From: Galdieria partita
Lineage: Eukaryota; Rhodophyta; Bangiophyceae; Galdieriales; Galdieriaceae
Assembly (NCBI GenBank): GCA_025991245.1
Contig: BQMJ01000003.1
Span: 290,693 to 354,692, forward strand
Length of the DNA stretch: 64,000 bases
Direction of reading: 5' to 3'
A program made the translations under genes and the position numbers. Shown here piece after piece: positions 26,748-35,870 of this stretch. The notes below the pieces were generated by a model. The model searched no databases. It had not been told where the DNA came from and saw nothing but the letters and a program-made list of their open reading frames with translations. The stretch's first letter is position 1. Every line of letters starts with the position of its first letter.

Positions 26748-27289
26748 TTATCTTTTATGAAGAACGTTTGGAAAGTATCCAAACTACTCAATTGTTTCAG
26801 ATGATATTCAGATCGCTTGAGGGAGAACGCATTTGAGCCAGTCGATGTTCTTTGGATCTTTGGAATGATTCTCTTCAAATATTTTGTATTGAAAGATTGG
26901 ATCAAATGCAAGTTTCTAGTAAGGGAAAGAAGCAAGTCTAAATCTATTCACAAAAACTGTCAACATACTTCATAGGATATCGGGGATAAAATAGAAATAA
27001 TATTATGAGGTCAACAAAATTTATTATATCTCTGGAGCAACTCGACTAGAATATATGCTGGATTGTGACTTTTTCCTTCCTTTTCGCCATCAGGTTGCAA
27101 ACTATCTAACCTTTGTCTTGCGGAGAAGTTTCGACAAGTCTGAGGTTATTTGTTACTCTCAATAGAATAGCAAAGGTTTTCAAGTGCCAACAAGTCCTGA
27201 AAATAAATTTCCACATACTTCCATACGCATTGTCTCGCTTAACCATATTCATTTTTCAACATCTTGAAGATTCTTTGGTGCTTTCAAAG
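26748..27289. other. Intergenic region upstream of CHLH
   Basis: 540 bp between the ChlH start and the stop of the upstream methyltransferase gene, both on the minus strand. Short open frames on both strands show no family resemblance. Probably the ChlH promoter and leader plus a 3' untranslated region; no specific element is claimed. Confidence 0.5.
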
Positions 27290-27975
27290 TTAACGAACCA
27301 TTTTAGACATTGTGTACATGTAATAGCCCAAGCCAACTGGAATTGTACGAACAGAGATCAAGTCCAAGTCATATGGATTCTCGTTCTCTTCAAATTTTCG
27401 CAAATATTTAGATCTAAAGAATGGCTGAATAAATGAGATGTGAAAATAAAAACCTTTCGGACGTAAAATCCTTTGAACTCCTGATAACAAAAGATCCACA
27501 TCTTTCTTTGTCAGGTCATTTGGACTCCAGGGATCTCCTTCGTCAGAAATCAAAGCTTCAAAAGTACCTTTATCAACAATCACATCGAACTGGTCATCTT
27601 GGAAAATAACTGAAAGCTCTCGCACATCTCCAACTACCCACTTCAAGCAAGAAATATGGGCATAGCGACGTTTCATATTGTCAATTGCCACCTTACTAAA
27701 GTCAATAGAAGTAACATTGTGGTAACCTTTCTGGTACAGATCATATGGAAGACTAGAACTCCCACAACCCAAAACTAATATCGCAAAGTCAGGTTCTATG
27801 AAGGAACAAATATCTGCAGCAAAATCGTCGAAAGAGCAACTAGAAAAAGTCGTCAAAATAACGGAGCTTTCCAAAGAAGAGATACCTACAGCCACTCATA
27901 ACTACTTTCAGTCTGAAAACGAGAGTCCCAGTACTCTCGAGTTTTATATTCGGCAACTTTTTTCGGGATAGTCAT
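27290..27975 (-). CDS. EEF1AKMT4-like class I methyltransferase
   Basis: Seven-beta-strand SAM-dependent methyltransferase. Exon 1 27975-27890 encodes a start with EYWDSRFQTESSYEWL; a 50-bp intron leads to exon 2 27839-27290 (211 aa). Without this exon the open frame would lack an ATG and the family N-terminal YWD..F motif. The SAM-binding site is ILVLGCGSSSLPYDLY, motif II region VTSIDFS, then VGDVREL and FDVIVDKGTFEAL, then SGVQRILRPKGFY. The pattern fits the METTL13/EEF1AKMT4 group, which methylates lysines of elongation factor 1A; the substrate here is inferred only from the family. Confidence 0.75.
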
Positions 27976-28024
27976 CGAACGTAGCAAAAGCAATAACAAA
28001 AAACAGGAGCTTCTACGAATTTGT

Positions 28025-28096
28025 CGCTCGCGCTGGGAATCGAACCCAGGTCTCTCGCACGACAAACGAGGGTACTAACCACTATACTACGCGAGC
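28025..28096 (-). tRNA. tRNA-Asp (GTC)
   Basis: Cloverleaf of 72 nt: acceptor GCTCGCG/CGCGAGC, D-arm region TAGTATAGTGGTTAGTAC (A box), anticodon stem-loop CTCGT-TTGTCGT-GCGAG with anticodon GTC, and T arm CTGGG-TTCGATT-CCCAG (B box). Discriminator base is G, as expected for Asp. No intron. Confidence 0.93.
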
Positions 28097-28205
28097 TCCT
28101 CTAGACAACACCAGCATTGTCATGTATTTATTTTTTCTATAAAATTATTCTACTCTCCACCCACACCATATGTAAGGAACGATGAGGTTTTGTAATTCAT
28201 AACCG

Positions 28206-28841
28206 ATGGGATTTTTGTGTCACCAGTGCATCTTTTCTGCATGGAAGATTTCTCTTAATAATTCTTCCTCCTGTGGTATTTTATCGAAAAGATATCTATC
28301 TTGGCACGTTAAAAACCAAGGACGAATAAAGGCTTGGTTTTCACAAGCTTGGATTTGCTGTCAGTCTCCTGTTGAACCAGCAAGACCTCGATTTCGCATC
28401 AAGGAGGAAGAACATCACTCACTGGAGCAGGTCCAACAGGATGAATTGGAATCAATCAATAATCAGTTGAAAAAAGAGATTTTAGAAACGAAGAAGAGAT
28501 TAGGACTTGAAGAGAAACCTGTACAACCTAGAAAGGAACTTTTGCAAACAGATAATGTGGAAGAAGTGTCTCTGGGCAGCACCCTCGTTGCTAGTATTAT
28601 TTCTGGTCTATTAGCAGTGTTATTTGATATGTTTGCGTTCAAGGTTTATAATTATTTTGGCACACATCCTACGTCTCAAACTGATATGTATATCATTGCA
28701 AGATTAAGTAGTGTGATACGTCTGGTACTCGTTGGTTTTTCTACACTTGCAGGTGGTATTGTGTCAATTGTTGCCTTTGGATTGATCTTATTATTTTTAC
28801 AAACAAGCTTGAAAAGGCTAATGGATTTATTGTCTACGTGA
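28206..28841 (+). CDS. DUF3082-like plastid membrane protein
   Basis: Function unknown. Single exon, 211 aa. The first ~60 residues are basic, hydroxylated and Trp-rich, consistent with a transit peptide. Residues about 75-100 are charged and probably coiled-coil (EQVQQDELESINNQLKKEI). Two hydrophobic segments follow (about 122-140 and 168-200). The second half, with RLSSVIRLVLVGFSTLAGGI, resembles the DUF3082 family of cyanobacteria and plastid-bearing eukaryotes. The match is by recalled pattern only. It lies between tRNA-Asp and RPS8 and converges on RPS8 (stops 53 bp apart). Confidence 0.55.
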   Translation: MGFLCHQCIFSAWKISLNNSSSCGILSKRYLSWHVKNQGRIKAWFSQAWICCQSPVEPARPRFRIKEEEHHSLEQVQQDELESINNQLKKEILETKKRLGLEEKPVQPRKELLQTDNVEEVSLGSTLVASIISGLLAVLFDMFAFKVYNYFGTHPTSQTDMYIIARLSSVIRLVLVGFSTLAGGIVSIVAFGLILLFLQTSLKRLMDLLST

Positions 28842-28894
28842 AAAGTTTATTATTGGACAGGAAAGCAGCTTCGTAAGTATTATGAAAAATATTT

Positions 28895-29631
28895 TTATTG
28901 CTTGCCAGACTTCTTGCGACGTTGCATCTGGCGTTGGTAAAATTCTAGTTCTTTTCCTTCCAAAATATATCCATCACATCTTCCGCACTGTCCAGGTCTC
29001 GAACTGACTCTGGCCAACAACTTTCCTGTTGAAAACTGATCTAACAACGCTTTTTCCACTGGCCGACTAACAGCTGATACTGTCTGATTACTTGCGGCCT
29101 TCGCAGTTGTCGGTTGCTGTTCCTCTTGTTGTGTCTCATCCTGAAAAACGTTAAAACTGCATTATCCAATATTTGACAAAACCGGAGCATTACCTTCCTT
29201 TTCTTCCCAATTTCTATACCATAATGTTGGGAATACCATTGTCGGAACGGTGTAGCATCGATCTGAACGATGCAACCCTTAACAAGAGTATTGGTCCTAA
29301 CAAGTTCATTATTTGACGCATTATAGACGACGGCTACGATTCGTGTCTTTCTGCTTGTCGATTCCGAGCCCCAAGAAAAGTTACCCGTATCCAAACGAAG
29401 TGCTCGAAACTTGTAGTTGCCTCCCCTTACTCGAACAGGCCGTACTGCTTTTGGACCCAACTTTGTATTGGCAGGTTGTCGTCCTAAGTTGTATTTTCGT
29501 TTCTTTCTCCATACTGCCTTTTTTCCACCAGTAAGTCGACGCTTATGAAGCGTATCTCGAGTGATACCTAATCAAACAATCGATAATATATACATATACT
29601 TGTAAACTTTTTGGTGTTTCAACTAACCCAT
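28895..29631 (-). CDS. RPS8: 40S ribosomal protein S8 (eS8)
   Basis: Cytosolic small-subunit ribosomal protein. Three exons: 29631-29628 (only ATGG), 29567-29194 and 29140-28895, with introns of 60 and 53 bp; 207 aa, the usual length. The spliced start reads [18 protein letters not shown], exactly the family pattern; then [54 protein letters not shown] and the C-terminal [20 protein letters not shown]. The intron directly after the start codon is common in ribosomal protein genes. The middle of exon 3 is Gln-rich. Confidence 0.96.
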
Positions 29632-29793
29632 AATACGTCTTCACACGCCGTACGACGAGAATTCGGAAATCAAATCACAATATGATACATTTTACTGTTG
29701 CTCTTTATACAAAAATCCAATTCTATTAAAGAATTCAATATTTCAAGGTAGGAATCACTATGTATACACGAGTAAACACAAAACTGAATAGTA

Positions 29794-30525
29794 TCAGAGG
29801 TTTTTCTCATATTCTCGTAGTTTCTCTTCCAAGTGACTTATTTTGCACTTTAATTCTTCATTCTCCCTTTCAAGTTGTTGCAAGCGTTCTATATGTCTTT
29901 TCCTTGCATTTGCAGCTGACTTACGATTCCTCAAAATACGCCTCAGGGTACGTTGCTCAGGTGTCAAATTCTTTAAAGCTCTCAAATGTTGCTTTCTTTG
30001 TTCTCTCAGTTCTTCTTCAGACTTTCCGGCAGATGAACTGAAAATGGGAGGTTGTCCCACAGTTTCCAAAATTTCGTCTACCTGTGAAACCTGAATTCTT
30101 GAAGTCATGCATATTGCTGGAGCACTGGTTATTGAAGTATCGGAATATATCGTTTCATTTGTGACATTTGACCGAGCACGAGGAAAGCGGTGTAACTCAT
30201 TGGTTTCAGATATCGAGACCGTATGAAAGCTACTACCGGTACTATCTGATGGCAAGTTGGGTTTATTTTGTCTCGCCCTCTTGATTCCCTCACTATTGGG
30301 TTGTGTGAGATGAGGACAAGAATTCTCTGCCTGTGAGGTCTCAGACCATACTCTATGCTTATTCCCTATTTCCTTCATATCTTCCCAGTTATGCTCCACC
30401 AGCTCATATAACAAGGGAAACTTTTCTTCTTCAGCACTAGAAGGACTGTAGAAAGACAATTCCCAACTGTCCTGTTCTGACATAATATTTCTCAAGGAAC
30501 AGGCCTCTACAGACAAGCGTTCCAT
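29794..30525 (-). CDS. bZIP transcription factor
   Basis: DNA-binding regulator; target genes unknown. 243 aa from the first ATG of the frame at 30525. Residues 1-160 are Ser/Thr/Glu-rich and probably disordered. The C-terminal ~65 residues form a classic bZIP: basic region RRILRNRKSAANARKRHIER (N-x7-R signature) followed by a leucine zipper with heptad Leu/Ile residues (LQQLERENEELKCKISHLEE). The protein ends directly after the zipper. An upstream open frame in the same phase, separated by one in-frame stop, lies 5' of it and could be a uORF or an unrecognised first exon. The bZIP call is secure; subfamily is not assigned. Confidence 0.88.
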   Translation of the reverse strand: MERLSVEACSLRNIMSEQDSWELSFYSPSSAEEEKFPLLYELVEHNWEDMKEIGNKHRVWSETSQAENSCPHLTQPNSEGIKRARQNKPNLPSDSTGSSFHTVSISETNELHRFPRARSNVTNETIYSDTSITSAPAICMTSRIQVSQVDEILETVGQPPIFSSSAGKSEEELREQRKQHLRALKNLTPEQRTLRRILRNRKSAANARKRHIERLQQLERENEELKCKISHLEEKLREYEKNL

Positions 30526-30552
30526 AACAAGACAAACATGCGTCAAGTATTT

Positions 30553-30750
30553 CTATACAGAGTTTTTCTTTTGTCTGCTTTTTTGGAGTCGACCATATGG
30601 CTCTTTCGTTTTCGTCGTGCAATGACAACAACATCGGCAGATCGACATGTCTGATTGGGTCATCGAATACTCGTTTGACCAATCAAAATCGAGCACTTCA
30701 AGGAGATTGTCGATTCTCCCGCATAGAAACTGTAACACTTTTTTGTCCAT
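30553..30750 (-). promoter_or_regulatory. Candidate upstream open reading frame of the bZIP gene
   Basis: ATG at 30750 (MDKKVLQFLCGRIDNLLEVL...), 65 codons, ending at TAG 30553, which lies 27 bp upstream of the bZIP ATG in the same frame. It may be a translated uORF or a misjudged first exon; I found no splice pair that joins it cleanly to the bZIP frame. Confidence 0.3.
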
Positions 30751-30822
30751 TTCCAATCAAACTTTTGTTATAGTCACACAAGTCAAGGGAAATACAAGGT
30801 CAAGTGAATGCATATTACAAGT

Positions 30823-31973
30823 CTAGTTTATTTTCTGTGCGCGATACTTTTCGTAAATTTCCCAGAATATCGATATAAACACTAAAAACACACCACAAAA
30901 TTGATAAAAAGAAGGAACGTGTCCAAATACCATATAAGATACTAGAACTGATAAAAATTTTCGAGTAGTCGTTATCGTAGCACAAACAAGAGCAGAATAA
31001 TTGCAAATGGTATAGACTATAACACCTTGACCGACTGCACTTGTAAAGCAGAAAATAACAATGTCTTTGAAAACTTGGGGATGCAAATGAATAAACTGAC
31101 AAGCCTCTAGCCAACTCCTAGTCAATAACAAGACTACAAAAGGGTTCAATGCACAGAATTTCAGAAAACGAGTATAAACTCACCTATCGCAACATACGAC
31201 ACAGCAAATAGGTTCTGAAAAAACATGATTTCATATGTGCTAATATGTTTATCCTGAATGAACCTTTCTTGAAGAGGACCAGTCAAACCATCCATCAAGA
31301 GAGATGCTAAGAGAAGTGTGATACCAAAAATTTGTGAGTTAATCGTAGTTTTGGTAACATTTTGTTTGTAAGAAAACAAAAAAACTCCAAAACTTAATAA
31401 AACAACACGTAAATACTGTGAAGATGAGTATTTCTTTTTCCGTACAACTATTCCCATGAGCATAACGGGTATCATCTTGCTACTTTTGCCAAGAGTCTAT
31501 CCAACTCAGTGGATACCTTTTTTTGGAGAAGTAGGAGAGAACACGTACTTACCTGAAGTGGATAAGAAACATAGTGAAGTGCGTGATTTGAAAAGAACAT
31601 GGCAAGTAAATAAGTACCTGCAATCAAACCATAACCCTTGAACAGTACTCGAGGTTCATGTCGATAAACTAACGAGTAGAGACGTTCCTTTTTGTTCCTC
31701 CCAGTTGTTTCAAAAAGTAAAATACAAGTAATTGAAAAGACAGTATGGGAAAGACACTGTAAGAACAATAAGAATAGGCTATAACCAAACTGCGCGCCAT
31801 CTGGAGAATATTTTGTTTTATACCTAGAAACTATAAGAAAAAAGTTTCAGCCCTTCAAGATAAGCACCATACAGTCTCTCTTGTAATACACCATAAAGTA
31901 AGTAACAGAAATAAATAGAAATAATACATGAAAATAACTCAAACCATTTGTGATGAAAACTCCAAAAAGCCAT
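30823..31973 (-). CDS. HUT1: UDP-galactose transporter homologue HUT1 / SLC35B1 type
   Basis: ER nucleotide-sugar transporter of the SLC35B family (the animal member has also been described as an ER ATP/ADP exchanger). Four exons: 31973-31868, 31830-31553, 31496-31184 and 31133-30823 (introns of 37, 56 and 50 bp); 335 aa. Key family blocks return on splicing: YGVLQER (TM1), NHALHYVSYPLQTLGKSSKM with IPVMLMG, LLMDGLTGPLQERF, FTSAVGQGVIVYTI and CATITTTRKFLSVLVSYM. About ten hydrophobic segments are expected. The 37-bp first intron is the shortest in the window but is needed to keep the frame. The C-terminus ends KYRAQKIN, which could be a dilysine-like ER signal. Its ATG is 20 bp from that of the divergent next gene. 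Confidence 0.88.
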
Positions 31974-31993
31974 CAAAAAGAATCGTTTAGGAA

Positions 31994-32629
31994 ATGATGT
32001 CATTCAATGCTGATCGTTCTTCTGAGCCGACTTCACAAGGCATACGAAAGACTTTATTAGAATGGAGTCGTTATTACTTGGGATATCCTCGACCTCCCAG
32101 TAGAGTAATAGAGTTTAGAGGTCGTAAACACCTGATTGAACTCTTAAAACAAGGCAAACCTGTTCTCGTTGCACTCTCGGTTGAAGGGTATGTTTGCTTG
32201 TTGATTTTTTTTCAAAATATATACATATGTATATGTATACTATAATTGTTAGGTTTTCAAGATGTGAATATTTTAGAAAAATGTTCGAACAGGCTTCTTT
32301 CGAGTTTGATCAAGTACAGTTTGTTTGGGTGAATTGTGGTCAAGCAATAGAGTTTTGTAGATCTAGACAACCTCCTACTATGCCTTGGATGGAACTTTTT
32401 CAGTTGGACTTTGACGTAAGTTTGCTAAATATTTTTGTCATGTTCTGATAAACAACTTTGTTAGTCTGAAGCCAAAGTTGGTATGAGAGAAAGCGATTCA
32501 ACTTTCAAAGTTGAAGTAAAACCGTTTATTGGTTATCATCCGAGTGTATATGGAATCAAAGTATTCTTGAGAAAGCATGGAATCCTTCCTCCTGCAGGAT
32601 TCCAATTGGAATCGAAAAGCTATTCTTAG
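31994..32629 (+). CDS. Thioredoxin-fold-like protein of unknown function
   Basis: 173 aa from three exons, 31994-32187, 32253-32415 and 32465-32629 (introns of 65 and 49 bp). The core GKPVLVALSVEGFSRCEYF..MFEQAS..FDQVQFVWVNCG looks like the first beta-alpha-beta unit of a thioredoxin fold, then FCRSRQPPTMPWMELF with a PTMP turn resembling the cis-Pro loop, and PFIGYHPSVYGIKVFLRKHG. No CxxC active site is visible, so redox activity is doubtful. No obvious transit peptide. I cannot name a specific family. Confidence 0.5.
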
Positions 32630-32658
32630 ACGATGTTTGACGAAAATCAATTCAACCG

Positions 32659-33532
32659 TTATACTTTATTATTTTCGCTGTTGGAAGGCTCAGTAGAGTT
32701 GGGTTTGTGTGTTGGTGATAATACAACACATTTTCCTTGCTTTTCTTGAATCTTTCGTGCTGCCGATTGACTAAACGCGTGAGCATATACCGTTAGATTG
32801 GAAACTTTCAATTCCCCATCTCCGAGAACTTTTACAAGTTTCTCCTTGTTTTTGGTCATTCTCTTCTTTGAGACCAGCGACTCTAACGTAACTTGCTCCC
32901 CTTCTTCACATTGATTGAGTGTTTCTAGCTTGATAATACCATAAATTGTCTTCTGATGACCCTTTCCCATAGGATTCCCTACCACTCTACAGAATTTGTC
33001 GACACGTTCAAACAAAAACAAAAGTCAGATACTCACTTGGGAAGTCGTCGATAAAGAGGTGTTTGTCCACCTTCAAAGCCGCGACGTATTGACTCACCAC
33101 TTCGACTTTTCTGTCCTCGTTGACCTCTTCCACCAGTCTTCCCTTGACCTGCAGCAATTCCTCTTCCTATCCTCTTCTTTCTATGATGAGATCCTGGGGC
33201 AGGCTTCAAATTACTCAAATCGGGAATTTGAGTCGTTGCTTCTACAATATGTTAACAATAATTCACTTCAATACTTCCATACCATTATCTAACAGCGCTT
33301 GTTTGTTTCGTTTTTTATGATCAAATATTTTCATATTCAAGTCATTCAGACCAAACTTCTTCCAACTATAATCAAGGTAGCTAGATGGAACACGGGGAGC
33401 ACGAAGTAAAGAAAACCTCTGAATAAAAGAACCTCTAGGAATATTTTCCCTCTGTAACAACTTTATGGTTTTGGTTCTTATGCAAATACCACTGCAACAA
33501 AAAGCACAACGAGGAGCCCACCATCGCTCCAT
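32659..33532 (-). CDS. RPL15: Organellar ribosomal protein uL15
   Basis: Bacterial-type large-subunit ribosomal protein L15 with an N-terminal extension. Three exons: 33532-33283, 33241-33037 and 32986-32659 (introns of 41 and 50 bp); 260 aa. Residues 1 to about 90 are basic and free of acidic clusters at the start, consistent with organelle targeting. The uL15 core reads [55 protein letters not shown], then VTLESLV and the C-terminal [14 protein letters not shown]. Plastid or mitochondrial destination cannot be decided by eye. Divergent start codons with the aminotransferase gene are 17 bp apart. Confidence 0.85.
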
Positions 33533-33549
33533 GAAGAATTATCAATTGA

Positions 33550-34962
33550 ATGGCGTTTTCATCATCACCGCAAGTTTTCTATGGAAAAGCCAAACTTAAA
33601 AAGGGACTGAAGGAACGAAAGGAAATACTATTTAGAAATAGACTCTTTATTTGTAGACAACGTGGTAAAATTTCTATGTGTCGTAAAGATATGGTCACAT
33701 TCTCCGGTGATGCAACCAGCAAAGAAAACACCGACTTGGAGAAAGTTTCCTGTGACTTTGACAAATACGTTATGAAAACATATAATAGGCAGCCTTTATG
33801 TTTTTCACATGGAGATGGTGCTTGGCTTTGGGAGCAAGATGGACGCAAGTTGTTAGACTTTGTTGGAGGTATTGCCACGTGTAGCGTTGGTCATTGTCAT
33901 CCAAAACTCATCGATGCTGTCCATCAGCAAATGAATCGTTTCCATCACTTATCCAACTTGTATTATATTCCTCAACAAGTTCAACTGGCCAAGTGGTTGG
34001 TGGAACATTCGTGTGCAGATAAAGCTTTCTTTTGTAATTCAGGAACAGAAGCCAACGAAGCAGCCATCAAGCTTGCAAGAAAATATGGCAAAGTTCGCTG
34101 GAACTGTAAGAAGCCGATTATTATCAGTGCGAACAAGTCGTTTCATGGAAGGACTTGTGGTTCTCTTAGTGCAACTGCTCAACCAAAATATCAATCAAGT
34201 TTTCTACCTTTACTGCCTGGATTCCTTTACATAGACTATAATGACACGCCATCTTTCTTAAAAATGGTTGATAACATAATCCAGTCTTCAGATGATAGCA
34301 GAATTGTGGGAGTTATGTTAGAAGCTGCTCAAGGAGAAGGAGGAGTCATGCCTGGAGATGAGAAATTCTTTCAAACAGTTCGCCAAGTTTGTAATCAAAT
34401 AGGAGCTTTGATGATATTAGATGAAGTTCAGGTAGGAATGGGAAGAACTGGAAAACTTTGGGGATATGAGCATCTTGGCATTGAACCGGATATTTTTACT
34501 ACAGCAAAAGGTCTGGCAGGTGGAATTCCGATAGGAGCTATGATGTGCAAATCTCATTGTGACTTGTTCGAACTCGGAGACCATGCAGCAACTTTTGGAG
34601 GAAATCCTTTATCTTGTGCAGCTGCATTAGCAGTTTGTCATATTATTGAAGAAGAATATCTAATTGAAAATGCCAAACTTAGAGGAATGGAACTGCAAAA
34701 AGGTTTGGAAAAGTTGAAACAATCATTTCCACAGATTATCTCTCAAGTTCGAGGATGGGGTTTATTAATAGGATTACAACTTGAGAAGGAATATACTGCA
34801 TCGCAAGTTATCGATGTAGCACTTGAAGAAAACTTGTTAGTACTATCTGCTGGTCCAAATGTGGTACGTTTAGCACCGCCATTGATCGTTACTCAGGAAC
34901 AAGTACAATTGGCTTTACATTTATTGAACAACGTCTTCAAACGGTTGACTTGGTCCAATTAG
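33550..34962 (+). CDS. Acetylornithine aminotransferase (class III, PLP)
   Basis: Arginine-pathway enzyme converting N-acetylglutamate semialdehyde to N-acetylornithine, probably in an organelle. Single exon, 470 aa. Residues 1 to about 55 are basic and look like a presequence. Motifs: FVGGIATCSVGHCHPKL, CNSGTEANEAAIKLARKYGK, AAQGEGGVMPGDEKF, LDEVQVGMGRTGKLWGYEH, the PLP-lysine TTAKGLAGGIPIG (about Lys320) and HAATFGGNPLSCAAAL. The pattern fits ArgD/ACOAT better than ornithine or GABA aminotransferase. The frame is followed after 14 bp by the RlmH gene on the same strand. Confidence 0.9.
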   Translation: MAFSSSPQVFYGKAKLKKGLKERKEILFRNRLFICRQRGKISMCRKDMVTFSGDATSKENTDLEKVSCDFDKYVMKTYNRQPLCFSHGDGAWLWEQDGRKLLDFVGGIATCSVGHCHPKLIDAVHQQMNRFHHLSNLYYIPQQVQLAKWLVEHSCADKAFFCNSGTEANEAAIKLARKYGKVRWNCKKPIIISANKSFHGRTCGSLSATAQPKYQSSFLPLLPGFLYIDYNDTPSFLKMVDNIIQSSDDSRIVGVMLEAAQGEGGVMPGDEKFFQTVRQVCNQIGALMILDEVQVGMGRTGKLWGYEHLGIEPDIFTTAKGLAGGIPIGAMMCKSHCDLFELGDHAATFGGNPLSCAAALAVCHIIEEEYLIENAKLRGMELQKGLEKLKQSFPQIISQVRGWGLLIGLQLEKEYTASQVIDVALEENLLVLSAGPNVVRLAPPLIVTQEQVQLALHLLNNVFKRLTWSN

Positions 34963-34976
34963 ACAACAGTTACAAT

Positions 34977-35564
34977 ATGGCATTTACAGCAACTTTTTGG
35001 TTCAATTGTAATAAAACTGGAAAGTCTTGGTTGTTCACAAGTCATCTATCACATAAAACTAAAAAGAGCCTGCAAACAACAAGTCCATATGCGTTGTTAC
35101 ACGTTTCTATTTTATCAACAGGAAAGACAAAAGAACTTTGGTTACGTATGGCTATGGAAGAATATCTATTACGTTTGAGACCCTTCATAACAGTAGATCT
35201 GTTATGGACTCGGGACACTCAGCATCTTTTACAGTTGGTCTTCAAGCAACCGGGTTGTTTGTATTGTCTCGATTCCAGTGGAACACTTATCAACTCTATA
35301 GAGTTTAAAAAGCTACTCTATCAGTCCTTTGAAAAAGGAAAAGTAAATTTTGTTATTGGAGGTCCTGAAGGTCTACCAGAGGCACTGAAATGCAAAGGAA
35401 AACTTCTTAGTTTATCACCTTTGACATTTACTCATCAGTAAGTCGAAGAGTTTATTCAAGTTTGGAAGCTCAAAATAGATTACCAAAGAATGACAAGGTT
35501 AATACTAGTAGAACAAATATATCGGGCTGCCCAGATACATAAAGGAACTGCATATCATAAGTGA
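34977..35564 (+). CDS. rlmH: RlmH-type 23S rRNA pseudouridine N3-methyltransferase, organellar
   Basis: SPOUT-fold methyltransferase; bacterial RlmH methylates pseudouridine 1915 of 23S rRNA. Exon 1 34977-35437 and exon 2 35489-35564 (51-bp intron); 178 aa. The second exon restores the family C-terminus: THQMTRLILVEQIYRAAQIH ending with GTAYHK, the knot and tRNA/rRNA-site region. Other motifs: GKTKELWLRMAMEEYLLRLR and NFVIGGPEGLP (SAM loop). The first ~40 residues (Thr/Ser/Lys-rich) look like a transit peptide, so an organelle ribosome is the likely target, as for plant homologues. Start at the first ATG, 14 bp after the aminotransferase stop. Confidence 0.87.
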
Positions 35565-35870
35565 GAGAACGGCCAAGAACTATAAGGATATTTGTTGTAA
35601 GTATTATTTTTGAGGCGGTAGTCCACATATCATTTGATTATTTTTTGAAAAATGTAGACAATAGCATATCAATTGAAATATTCTCAAGAGAATTGAATCA
35701 ACTGGCACCTTTTCCTTTGTGGAGTATCTTTTGATGCGTTTAAATGTCGACATTGAGAGTTGGTAAAAATGGAATAAAGGTTCTTATAGTTGGAATTATT
35801 TGCAAATAGATAAAATGAAGTCTGAGATTCTTTCACAATCCATTCTGTAGCTACAGTATTTATTAAACTA
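35565..35870. other. Intergenic region between convergent genes
   Basis: 306 bp between the convergent RlmH and MFSD5-like stops, AT-rich. No gene, tRNA or repeat was seen. Probably two 3' untranslated regions. Confidence 0.5.

Noticed and set aside
27840-27895. Methyltransferase starting at 27895 in the second-exon frame
   Set aside because: That start is GTG; a spliced upstream exon supplies an ATG and the conserved EYWDSRF motif.
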